Source: Treponema_I sp045599005
Lineage (GTDB): Bacteria; Spirochaetota; Spirochaetia; Treponematales; Treponemataceae
Direction: 5' to 3'
Length of the DNA: 64,000 nt
Assembly (NCBI GenBank): GCA_045599005.1
Contig: JAZRVF010000011.1
Span: forward strand, 194,959 to 258,958
Of this stretch, positions 28,072 to 36,120 are shown one piece after another. Position 1 is the stretch's first letter; every line of letters starts with the position of its first letter. The position numbers and the translations under genes are program-made. The notes below the pieces were generated by a model. It saw only the letters and a list, made by a program, of their open reading frames with translations, ran no database searches and was not told the DNA's origin.

Positions 28072-29342
28072 TCTCCAGTTTTCAGACGTTTTTTCTCAAA
28101 GCAAGATAATTTCGGACCGAAGACAACCAGAGTCCGTCTGTCAGGAACAATCAGCTCCGCAACCGTTTTTTCAATCATAGCTTTTGTCACAGAACGAATC
28201 TGATCCACAGTGCATTTCCAGTCAGACTGTCTGAATCCCATTGAGAAATTGCGGTACAGTTTTTTCATCCGGCTTTCAGCATCTTCCGCGTTGACAATCT
28301 CTTCCCCGCACAGATGCTCTTTTGCCGCAAGGATTTCTTCGTCAGAAAAACCTTTGCACAAAGCAAGATTCAGCTGGGAAAAAATCGTTTCCACAACTTC
28401 CACCGCATCTTTTTTTGCACATGATGCATAAAAACACAGCATGGCACAGTCAGAATAAATGGAAAAGAAACTGTAGGTAGTATAACAAAAGCCTTTCTCT
28501 TCCCGCAATGCCTGAAAAAGCCGGCTGCTCATCGTATCACCAAGAAGAGCACTCACAATTGCACAGGAACAGTATTCTTCCTCAGAAAGAACAGGTCTGA
28601 CAGGAAACAGAACCATAATCTGGGACTGCTGAAAATCAGCATTAAGAAAATGATTTCCCTTCTGCCAGACAGGAAGTTCCATTCCTGGGAAAGGCTCAAG
28701 CGGATTCGGAACAGCAACATGATTTTCAAAGGAAGAAAGTTTATGCTCAAAATCAGCTGTGTTTATGTCACCGGTGACACACACAGTCATAAAGCCATGA
28801 CGGATGAAATCATTGTACCAGCTGTAGAGTTCCGGAGAATTCAACTGACGGATGCTTTTCACAGTCCCGCAAATTGCGCGGGAAATTCCATTCCGTGGCC
28901 AGACAATCTCTGCCGCGGCATCCAGGGCAGCATCTTCCGGATCTTCTTCCGAAGCAAGAATCTCGTTTTCAATTACAGAACGTTCTTTGTCAATTTCTGA
29001 CTGCATAAATGTGGAATTATGTGTCATGTCACAGAGAATATCCAATGCAAGAAACGCATATTCAGCAGGAACGACACAATGCAGACAGATCACTTCGCGC
29101 TCCGTAAAAGCATTCACGTAACCGCCGATTTTATCGAAAGCACAGGCTATCTCATAAGCAGACCGGGTTTCAGTGCCTTTAAAAAGCATATGTTCCACAA
29201 AATGAGCAATACCGCAGTGTTCTGTTTTTTCAAACCGGCTTCCTGCTGAAAACCAGAAACCGATGGAAACAGTCTTAAACTCGTCTGTAGATTCTGCAAT
29301 GAACTGGATATTGTTCTGTAATGTTTTTTGAATGACTGACAT
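28068..29342 (-). CDS. M16-family zinc peptidase (processing-peptidase type)
   Basis: 424 residues from the ATG at 29342. The frame is open to 29381, but that extension runs into the terminator hairpin of pnp. The zinc motif HFVEH (47-51) with the distal Glu near 125-127 (VIENEI) marks an active M16B peptidase subunit similar to bacterial YmxG and mitochondrial processing peptidases. A second M16 domain lies in the C-terminal half. No signal peptide. It often neighbours pnp and dut in bacteria, as here. The ribosome site is weak. Confidence 0.9.
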   Translation of the reverse strand: MSVIQKTLQNNIQFIAESTDEFKTVSIGFWFSAGSRFEKTEHCGIAHFVEHMLFKGTETRSAYEIACAFDKIGGYVNAFTEREVICLHCVVPAEYAFLALDILCDMTHNSTFMQSEIDKERSVIENEILASEEDPEDAALDAAAEIVWPRNGISRAICGTVKSIRQLNSPELYSWYNDFIRHGFMTVCVTGDINTADFEHKLSSFENHVAVPNPLEPFPGMELPVWQKGNHFLNADFQQSQIMVLFPVRPVLSEEEYCSCAIVSALLGDTMSSRLFQALREEKGFCYTTYSFFSIYSDCAMLCFYASCAKKDAVEVVETIFSQLNLALCKGFSDEEILAAKEHLCGEEIVNAEDAESRMKKLYRNFSMGFRQSDWKCTVDQIRSVTKAMIEKTVAELIVPDRRTLVVFGPKLSCFEKKRLKTGE

Positions 29343-29363
29343 ATTCTGAACCCGTTCCGTCCG

Positions 29364-29408
29364 AAAAAAAAGGCTGCCCAAATGAAGCGCACTTCATAAG
29401 AACAGCCT
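29364..29408 (-). terminator. Intrinsic terminator after pnp
   Basis: Stem AGGCTG/CAGCCT extended inward by paired TTATGAAG/CTTCATTT (loop ~4 nt), followed on the minus strand by seven to eight T. It lies 21 nt after the pnp stop and ends ~20 nt before the M16 start. Confidence 0.85.
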
Positions 29409-29429
29409 CCTATTCTGTTATTTCAGGAA

Positions 29430-31538
29430 TTATTCTGTTTTTGTTTCCTGAGCGTCAATGTAAGACAGATTCAGACGACCCATTTTGTCAATCTCAATCA
29501 GTTTTACAGGAATCACCTGTCCTTCTGAAATAACATCTGTCACTTTAGCAACACGTGTCTTTGACAGTTTGGAAATGTGGCACAGACCTTCTTTTCCGGG
29601 CAGGATCTCAACAAATGCACCGAATTCCATGATGCGTTTTACAGTACCTTTATAGATTGTTCCGACTTCAGGATCTTCCACAATACCCTTGATCGCAGCC
29701 TTTGCACCGTCAGTTGATTTTGTGTTCTTTCCGTAGATTGTTACAGTACCGTCATCATCAGTGTTGATTGTTACACCGAACTGAGCTGAAATCGCTTTGA
29801 CAGTTTTTCCGCCGGGTCCGATCAGGGCACCGATTTTGTCAATCGCAATCTTCATGCTTTCAATTTTGGGAGCATATTCACTGATTTTTTCCGCAGGGCC
29901 GGCAATTGTCTGTTTCATGATGCCCAGAATGTGCAGACGTCCGCGTTTTGCCTGAGCCAGAGCTTTCTGCATGATTTCTGTTGTAACACCGGCAATCTTG
30001 ATATCCATCTGGAAACCGGTGATACCGTCTTCAGTACCGGCAACCTTAAAGTCCATGTCACCAAGGTGATCTTCCTCACCAAGAATATCTGACAGGATTG
30101 AATAGCGTTTGTAAGGATTCTCCTCATCACCTTCTGTGATAAGTCCCATTGCAATACCGGCTACAGGTTTCTTCATAGGAACACCGGCTGCCAGCATACA
30201 CAGAGTACCACCACATACAGATGCCATTGAAGACGAACCGTTTGATTCCATGATCTCGGAAACAACACGGATCGTATAAGGGAATGCCTCGCGGCTGGGA
30301 ACCATCGGCTCAAGAGAGCGGCGTGCCAGGTTTCCATGTCCGATTTCGCGGCGGCCTGTTCCCATGCGTCCAACTTCACCGACAGAATAAGGGGGGAAGT
30401 TGTAGTGCAGAATAAAGTGCTCGCGGCGGTCTCCGTCAATGTCATCGTAAACCTGCTCATCAAGAGCTGTACCCAGTGTAGCAACAGCAAGAGACTGAGT
30501 CTCACCGCGTGTGAAGATTGCTGATCCGTGAGGACGGGGCAGAACATTCACTTCACAGGTGATGGGGCGGATGTCTTCAAGACCACGTCCGTCAACACGC
30601 TGTCCGCGGTCCAGGATTCCGGAACGCAGGATGTTGTACTGCATGTCATCAAAAAGGACATTGAAAAGTTTTGCCTGCATGCTGTCAGCAAGCTGTTCCG
30701 CATATTTTGCGGCAATGTCGTTCTTTACTTTTGCGATTGCCTCATAACGTCCGAATTTTGATTTTTCGTAGCAGGCTACCTGAAGAAGAGGCATTGCTTC
30801 TGCTTCGATAGCGTCTTTGTTCTCAAGAACAGCAGATGAAGGAGCAAGAGGAAGTTTCTCTTTTCCGGCAAGAGCCTTCAGTTCTTCCTGAAGCTTACAC
30901 ATCTCGCGGATAAACTCTTCTGCTTTTGCCAGTGCACCAAGCATCAGTTCCTCAGAAACCTCATTTGCACCACCTTCAACCATTGTGAATCCGTCTTTTG
31001 TTCCGGCAACAACAATCTCCAGGTCACCTTTCTCAATCTGCTCGTAAGTAGGGTTAAGAACGTACTCTCCGTCAACATAACCTACGCGGACAGCTGCAAT
31101 AGGACCGTTGAAAGGAATGTCTGAAACTGTGACGGCGGCAGAAGATGCGATCACGGCAAGAATGTCAGGAGGATTGACTCCGTCTGCGGAAACACAGGTA
31201 GGAACAATCTGAATCTCACGTCCGAAGGCAACTTCGAAAAGAGGACGCATAGGGCGGTCAATCAGGCGTGATACAAGGATTTCCTTATCCTTCGGGCGAC
31301 CTTCGCGTTTTACGAAACCACCGGGAATTTTTCCGGCAGCATAATATTTCTCATTGTAGTCAACTGTTACAGGAACAAAGTCAAGTCCTTCCTGTGCAGT
31401 TCCGGAAGCACATGCTGTAGCGATAACAGCAGATCCTGCGAACTGTGCGTATACAGCACCGTTTGCCTGTTTAGCAAGACGACCTGTCTCAAGGATCAGT
31501 TCATCATTGCCGATTTTGTAGGTTACTCTGTGTACCAT
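29430..31538 (-). CDS. pnp: Polynucleotide phosphorylase
   Basis: 702 residues: two RNase PH domains (~1-215 and ~310-545), an intervening helical domain, a KH domain with GxxG loop (KIGALIGPGGKTVKAIS, ~565-580) and a C-terminal S1 domain (~620-695). PNPase degrades RNA 3'-5' by phosphorolysis and polymerises tails. Ribosome site AAAGGA. It lies downstream of rpsO, the classical arrangement. A large hairpin in the leader may take part in autoregulation as in E. coli. Confidence 0.97.
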   Translation of the reverse strand: MVHRVTYKIGNDELILETGRLAKQANGAVYAQFAGSAVIATACASGTAQEGLDFVPVTVDYNEKYYAAGKIPGGFVKREGRPKDKEILVSRLIDRPMRPLFEVAFGREIQIVPTCVSADGVNPPDILAVIASSAAVTVSDIPFNGPIAAVRVGYVDGEYVLNPTYEQIEKGDLEIVVAGTKDGFTMVEGGANEVSEELMLGALAKAEEFIREMCKLQEELKALAGKEKLPLAPSSAVLENKDAIEAEAMPLLQVACYEKSKFGRYEAIAKVKNDIAAKYAEQLADSMQAKLFNVLFDDMQYNILRSGILDRGQRVDGRGLEDIRPITCEVNVLPRPHGSAIFTRGETQSLAVATLGTALDEQVYDDIDGDRREHFILHYNFPPYSVGEVGRMGTGRREIGHGNLARRSLEPMVPSREAFPYTIRVVSEIMESNGSSSMASVCGGTLCMLAAGVPMKKPVAGIAMGLITEGDEENPYKRYSILSDILGEEDHLGDMDFKVAGTEDGITGFQMDIKIAGVTTEIMQKALAQAKRGRLHILGIMKQTIAGPAEKISEYAPKIESMKIAIDKIGALIGPGGKTVKAISAQFGVTINTDDDGTVTIYGKNTKSTDGAKAAIKGIVEDPEVGTIYKGTVKRIMEFGAFVEILPGKEGLCHISKLSKTRVAKVTDVISEGQVIPVKLIEIDKMGRLNLSYIDAQETKTE

Positions 31539-31568
31539 CTGGTAAATCCTTTAAAATGATTTTTGCTA

Positions 31569-31641
31569 CTGCATCGTGACAGAATTTACTGCAAACCGTC
31601 TGTCCGCGGGTTCCAGAAAATTCTGCCCATCTACAATGCAG
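31569..31641 (-). promoter_or_regulatory. Long stem-loop in the pnp leader
   Basis: On the minus strand CTGCAT (31636-31641) pairs with ATGCAG (31569-31574), and inside it CAGAATTT (31618-31625) pairs perfectly with AAATTCTG (31580-31587). The position, between rpsO and pnp, is where E. coli has the RNase III/PNPase autoregulatory stem. Function inferred from structure and place only. Confidence 0.5.
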
Positions 31642-31668
31642 CGGTATGTTTCTCACATACTTTGAAAT

Positions 31669-31716
31669 AAAAAAACCGGTTGTTATATGAAAAATCATTG
31701 ATAACAGCCGGTTTTT
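31669..31716 (-). terminator. Terminator-like hairpin between rpsO and pnp
   Basis: AACCGGCTGTTAT pairs with ATAACAACCGGTT (one C-A mismatch), followed by seven T on the minus strand. It lies 5 nt after the rpsO stop. pnp is then reached either by readthrough or from a promoter I could not identify. Confidence 0.75.
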
Positions 31717-31721
31717 CTCAA

Positions 31722-31991
31722 TTACTTGCGCAATCCCAACTCTTTGATGAGAGAACGATAAAGTTCCAGATCTTTGTTCTGAAGGTATTTCAGAAGGTTT
31801 CTGCGCTGACCGACAAGCTGTGTCAAAGCACGTTTTGCACTTGCGTCTTTTTTGTTTGCCTTACAGTGTTCTGTAAGCTGTTTGATGCGCTCTGTAAGAA
31901 GAGCAACCTGAACTTTTGAGTTACCGGTATCCTTGCTGTTTGCACCATATGTGGAAACAACGGAAGCGGTTTTTTCTTTTGTAAGAGCCAT
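31722..31991 (-). CDS. rpsO: Ribosomal protein S15
   Basis: 89 residues, the normal length, with the uS15 signature (DTGNSKVQVALLTERIKQLT, KKDASAKRALTQLVGQRRNLL). It binds 16S rRNA in the central domain of the small subunit. Ribosome sites GGAG and AGGG precede the ATG. It sits between ribF and pnp. Confidence 0.98.
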   Translation of the reverse strand: MALTKEKTASVVSTYGANSKDTGNSKVQVALLTERIKQLTEHCKANKKDASAKRALTQLVGQRRNLLKYLQNKDLELYRSLIKELGLRK

Positions 31992-32089
31992 AACCCTACT
32001 CCAAAATCCGGGATTGATTTAACCTTTCAGAATGAGTCGTTAAACCCATCAAAAAAAGTCGCCCGAATAAAACAATAATTTAGTATATT

Positions 32090-32959
32090 TTACCGAATGA
32101 CTGGAATAAATTCAACTGTCTCAGGTAAAAAGCCGGACAAAGATCTGTCCTTTTCTGCACAGACTTCTATGTTCACCTGACCGTCTTTCATCGAAAGGAG
32201 TCCGTCCGCAGCAAAAGGCTCTGAATCCTGTGTCTCTTCAAAATAAACCTTTGTCGGAAACTCCCCTTTTTCAGGCAGGATCTGATGACAGGCATTCCTT
32301 TCAAAAGAATACACGGCAGCAGTTTTTCCATTGCTACAGGAAATACAGTCCAAGAAAGGCCTCAGATCAAGTCTGTAATGAAAACCGAGCATTTTTTCCG
32401 CCGTGTCAAAATCCCCAAGGGCCACTGCAGAACGGAGCGCGCTGGAACTAACACGGAGTCCGTCAGAATCAACCTGTTCTGCAACTTCAAAAACAAAACC
32501 TTTCTTAAGTGCCAGGGTTTTCAGCTGGGCAATACCGGTATCCGCATTGACACCGCAGGTAAAATCCTGACCGGACACAAGAAATTTCATCTTCAGGCAG
32601 GAGCAGAGTTTTTCTACAAAAACCGCACCCGGCGTCCCTTTGACTGAAGGTGTAAAATCAATCAGGACAACAAAATCAAATCCCTGCTTCAGGAAAAAAT
32701 CCTTTTTCTGCTCAACAGAACACAGAAGACCGCCGAAACTTTCCTTGTGAAGAGAAGCTTTGGGAGGCAGAACAAACGTTACAGCCCCCTTCTTCATGCC
32801 TGAATTCCGGGCGGAAAAAAGCCGGACTCTGTCGAACAATGACTGATGTCCCCGGTGCGGACCGTCAAAGCCGCCTATGCACAAGGCACTTCCAGCACAG
32901 TCCTCAGAGAAAAGACAGTTTTCATCGTCAACAAAATCAGCCCAATTAAATATTTCCAC
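32090..32959 (-). CDS. ribF: RibF-type FAD synthetase with degenerate riboflavin-kinase half
   Basis: 289 residues, GTG start with ribosome site GAGG. The N-terminal nucleotidyltransferase domain is clear: GGFDGPHRGHQSLF (28-41), FLVSGQDFTCG, and VSSSALRSAVALGDFDTAEKMLG. Full RibF proteins then have a flavokinase domain with a G-x-GFPTAN loop. Here the last ~110 residues do not show that motif (the equivalent reads HYRLDLRPFLDCIS). I infer that FMN adenylylation is kept while riboflavin kinase activity is lost or carried elsewhere. Position between truB and rpsO, with one inserted gene, matches other spirochaetes. Confidence 0.82.
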   Translation of the reverse strand: MEIFNWADFVDDENCLFSEDCAGSALCIGGFDGPHRGHQSLFDRVRLFSARNSGMKKGAVTFVLPPKASLHKESFGGLLCSVEQKKDFFLKQGFDFVVLIDFTPSVKGTPGAVFVEKLCSCLKMKFLVSGQDFTCGVNADTGIAQLKTLALKKGFVFEVAEQVDSDGLRVSSSALRSAVALGDFDTAEKMLGFHYRLDLRPFLDCISCSNGKTAAVYSFERNACHQILPEKGEFPTKVYFEETQDSEPFAADGLLSMKDGQVNIEVCAEKDRSLSGFLPETVEFIPVIR

Positions 32960-32969
32960 CCGTTTTTCC

Positions 32970-34577
32970 TCAGAAATTCTCAGACAGGATGAACTCTACT
33001 TCGTTTTCAGCAGCAAATTCCTCAGCTTTTGAGCCAGCCGGTCCCACAAACTTTACGTAAGGGTGAAAATTGACTTCCTTTGTCAGGACAATTTCAGTGT
33101 CAGGGGAAGCAACCTGAACTGTCTGAATGGCATAACAGCCGTAAAAAGCAGCAAGATCGAACTCTGCCATTCCTTCGCCCACATAAATCGATTCAAGATT
33201 CACGCAGTTATTGAAAGCAGAGTCTCCGATGTAACTGACTGCTGACGGAATGACAATTTCTTCCAGACTTACACAGCTTTCAAATGCACCCATACCGATT
33301 GCATCAATTGAAGAAGGCAGTTTTATGCTGCCAAGACGATAACAGCAGAAGAAAGCAGAATTTCCAATCCAGTCAATACCCTCTTCCAGATAGACAGTCT
33401 TCAGGCTGTAGCAGAATTCAAAAAGCGAGTCAGACACTGTTGCCTTTGAAAGCAGGAATGCGCGCTCAAGACTTACACATTGTGAGAAAGCTGATTCCCC
33501 AAGTCCGGTCACAGTCTGCGGAACAAAGATTTCTTTCAGCCGGTAACAGTCAGCAAATGCAAAATCATCGATTTTCTTAAGCCCGTAATTCAAGGATACA
33601 GACTCAAGACTTCTGCAGAGAGAGAAAGCAGCATAACTGACTGTCTCAACAGATCCGGGCAATGTAACACTTTCAAGACTGTCACAGGAATAGAAGGCAC
33701 CTTTTCCGATTACTCTGACTCCTTCAGGGACTTCATAATCAGGATTGATTCCCGCCTGGGCGACTGCAACAAGAGTAGCCGTTTTCTTCTCAATGAGTGC
33801 ATTTCCGTTCACCATGAAGAATTCTGATTCCGGAGCCACATTGATGGATTCGAGACTTGGAGTTGCGTAAAAAGCATATTCATCAATTTTTTCGACAGAA
33901 GCAGGAATCGTGACAGTTTTCAGACTGCTCAGATAAGCAAGTCCTGCATAATCAATTGATTTAGTTCCTTCCGGGATCACCACCTCAGTCAGGTCAGCAG
34001 CGTAAGGAGCACAGATCAGGCGGCCGGAATTTTTCTCATAAAGCACACCATCAATCACTTCAAAACAGGGATTGTCAGGAGCAACAAGAATTTCCTCCAG
34101 ATTGAAACATCCGGAAAAAGGCATTGAACCGATCTCTTTAACGGAAGAAGGAATGATGAACTTTTCAAAAGAACAGTCATCAAAACAGTTCTCTCCGATT
34201 CCACTTACAGGATGGCCTTCAAAAGAAGAAGGAAGTTCAAAAACCCGGAAGTCAACAGGTTCCCCAGTTATTCTGTCATATCTGTAAGGCTGGAAAGAAT
34301 TTATGAAAATCGATCCGTCTTCGGACAAGTCAAAATAAAAGCAGTAATCAGAACTTTGATAACAGTCACCGATAAATCCGATACAGTCATTATTCTCGTC
34401 ACTGTTCTCATAGGCATAATAATCGTCATAAAAATCGTATCCATCATACCAGTCATAATCACTGTACCAGTTGCTGAAATCTTCCCAATAATATTCATCC
34501 CAGTCATTGGCGGAATATGCTGATGCACAGCTTAAAAGAATGAATCCAGCCAAAAGGAAAGCAATAATTTTTTTCAT
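32970..34577 (-). CDS. BspA/TpLRR-like leucine-rich-repeat surface protein
   Basis: 535 residues from the ATG at 34577, where GGGGG forms a ribosome site. Signal sequence MKKIIAFLLAGFILLSCASA contains LLSC, so it may be a lipoprotein with Cys17 or cut at SYSA. Residues ~24-55 are strikingly rich in Tyr, Asp and Trp. The rest is about a dozen BspA-type repeats (I-G-x-x-A-F-x-x-C-x-x-L-x-x-I-x-L-P-x-S-V), a fold used for adhesion in oral and gut spirochaetes. It sits between truB and ribF in an otherwise housekeeping operon, which is unusual. Confidence 0.82.
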   Translation of the reverse strand: MKKIIAFLLAGFILLSCASAYSANDWDEYYWEDFSNWYSDYDWYDGYDFYDDYYAYENSDENNDCIGFIGDCYQSSDYCFYFDLSEDGSIFINSFQPYRYDRITGEPVDFRVFELPSSFEGHPVSGIGENCFDDCSFEKFIIPSSVKEIGSMPFSGCFNLEEILVAPDNPCFEVIDGVLYEKNSGRLICAPYAADLTEVVIPEGTKSIDYAGLAYLSSLKTVTIPASVEKIDEYAFYATPSLESINVAPESEFFMVNGNALIEKKTATLVAVAQAGINPDYEVPEGVRVIGKGAFYSCDSLESVTLPGSVETVSYAAFSLCRSLESVSLNYGLKKIDDFAFADCYRLKEIFVPQTVTGLGESAFSQCVSLERAFLLSKATVSDSLFEFCYSLKTVYLEEGIDWIGNSAFFCCYRLGSIKLPSSIDAIGMGAFESCVSLEEIVIPSAVSYIGDSAFNNCVNLESIYVGEGMAEFDLAAFYGCYAIQTVQVASPDTEIVLTKEVNFHPYVKFVGPAGSKAEEFAAENEVEFILSENF

Positions 34578-34664
34578 GATTTTCCCCCGTAAAAAAGTCT
34601 GCCGGTACAATCTGACATCCAGAAGTCCGGCTAATTTGAAGATAACAATAAATGACAGAAAAGG

Positions 34665-35723
34665 CTAACTGATCACAAATCCGTACCGGAACCTTTCCTG
34701 ATCCTGTTCCACAACGCCCCGGAACCTGTCTCCACAGTCAAATACTGCAAGCTGTTCCGCATTCAGATTCTCAGGATTATCATTGTAATCAGAAAAAAAA
34801 GATCTGTGAATGAATTTGCCGTTGGAAAAATCTTTCTCGCCTTTATCAGTCAGTGTCACAGGAAACATTCCGCAAAGCAAAGCGGTGGAACGGGAAAAGC
34901 TGCTGCTCTTCTGCCGTATTTCCTCCAGGAATTCGGAAGTCCTGCACAACTCAGTATTATTTTCCGGATGCAAGGCATTTTCTATGGTAAAGTCTTTCAG
35001 AAAAGCATATCCTGCTGCATCACAAAGCCTGAAGTTCCCAACCTCAGTTCTCCGGAGCGCGACCAGATGTGCGCGGGAATTACATGTCAGAGCAATATCC
35101 CTTGCCAGACATCGGATATAAGTGCCTTTTGAGACTTTAAAATCCACCCTTGCATAACGGATTTTTTCTGAAGCCCGGGCCGTCATGACCGATTCCAGAT
35201 CCGTCATACAACAGTCCGGGTCAAAAACAAGACGTTCACCGTCTTCAAATTCCACTTCCTGGATACGGCTTTCAAAAACGGTAACCGGTCTTTTGGGAAG
35301 AACAAAATCCTCCCCTTTTCTCGCAAGATCACTGGCCCTTTTTCCGTCAACATGGAGTGCTGAAAAATGAGGCGGTTCCTGCATCAGCGGTCCGCTAAAA
35401 GTTCCGAAAGCCTGAACAAAAGATAAAAAATCCGGGAGTTCCGCCGTAGCTACAGTTTCTCCACTTGGATCAAGGGTATCGGTTTCAGTTCCGAAGGCAA
35501 TTACAGCCTGATAAGTTTTATGCAAAGAAGTGATATGGTTGACAAGATGTGTCATAGAACCGGCAAGAACAACAAGAAGGCCGTCCGCAAAGGAATCCAA
35601 GGTTCCAGTGTGGCCGACCTTTTTTGTACTCAATGCCTTTTTGACACTGAAAAGCGACGAGAAACTGGTCATACCAGCCTGTTTTGCAAGAAGAATAATT
35701 CCGTTACTCTGCGTCTTCTGCAT
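34665..35723 (-). CDS. truB: tRNA pseudouridine(55) synthase
   Basis: 352 residues from the ATG at 35723. The open frame extends to 35780 inside rbfA, but TruB normally begins close to the motif GIILLAKQAGMTS, present at residues 8-20. The catalytic Asp is D43 in GHTGTLDSFADGLL. The KGTYIRCLARDIA and C-terminal PUA-like region are present. It modifies U55 in the T loop of tRNAs. It is longer than the usual ~300 because of inserts near 135-165 and in the C-terminal half. It overlaps the end of rbfA by 20 nt. Confidence 0.93.
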   Translation of the reverse strand: MQKTQSNGIILLAKQAGMTSFSSLFSVKKALSTKKVGHTGTLDSFADGLLVVLAGSMTHLVNHITSLHKTYQAVIAFGTETDTLDPSGETVATAELPDFLSFVQAFGTFSGPLMQEPPHFSALHVDGKRASDLARKGEDFVLPKRPVTVFESRIQEVEFEDGERLVFDPDCCMTDLESVMTARASEKIRYARVDFKVSKGTYIRCLARDIALTCNSRAHLVALRRTEVGNFRLCDAAGYAFLKDFTIENALHPENNTELCRTSEFLEEIRQKSSSFSRSTALLCGMFPVTLTDKGEKDFSNGKFIHRSFFSDYNDNPENLNAEQLAVFDCGDRFRGVVEQDQERFRYGFVIS

Positions 35724-36111
35724 TCTCGGCGTTTTCAGCGACAGATTTTGCAATGGCTGCGTCATGTTCAGCAATTTCATTCAGCTTATGAACCATTTCA
35801 AAACCCTCTTTTATACTTGAATCAGCAATAAAAGACAGATGAGGAAACTGACGCAGACGAAGTTTTCTGCTCAGAACGGTCTGTATGAAACCGGCAGCAC
35901 TTTCAAGGCCTTTTACACCTTTCCGTGTCTGAGCATCACTCATGAAACTTGAGACATAAACTTTTGCATAAGCCAGATCCCGGGAAACTTCAACACGATT
36001 CACAGAAAGGAAAGTGGAAACCCTAGGATCCTTAATCTGCTGTTTAAGAATCATTGTTGAAATTTCTTCACGAAGCTGTTCACCAAGACGTACAAGACGG
36101 AATTCAGACAT
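35704..36111 (-). CDS. rbfA: Ribosome-binding factor A
   Basis: 135 residues with the RbfA core (RLGEQLREEISTMILKQQIKDPRV ... AKVYVSSF ... LRLRQFPHLSFIADSSIKEG). It binds the immature 30S subunit during 16S rRNA maturation. It lies between infB and truB, the standard order, and overlaps the truB start. The acidic Ala/Glu tail is a local addition. Confidence 0.95.
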   Translation of the reverse strand: MSEFRLVRLGEQLREEISTMILKQQIKDPRVSTFLSVNRVEVSRDLAYAKVYVSSFMSDAQTRKGVKGLESAAGFIQTVLSRKLRLRQFPHLSFIADSSIKEGFEMVHKLNEIAEHDAAIAKSVAENAENAEDAE

Positions 36112-36120
36112 CAGGCAGAC

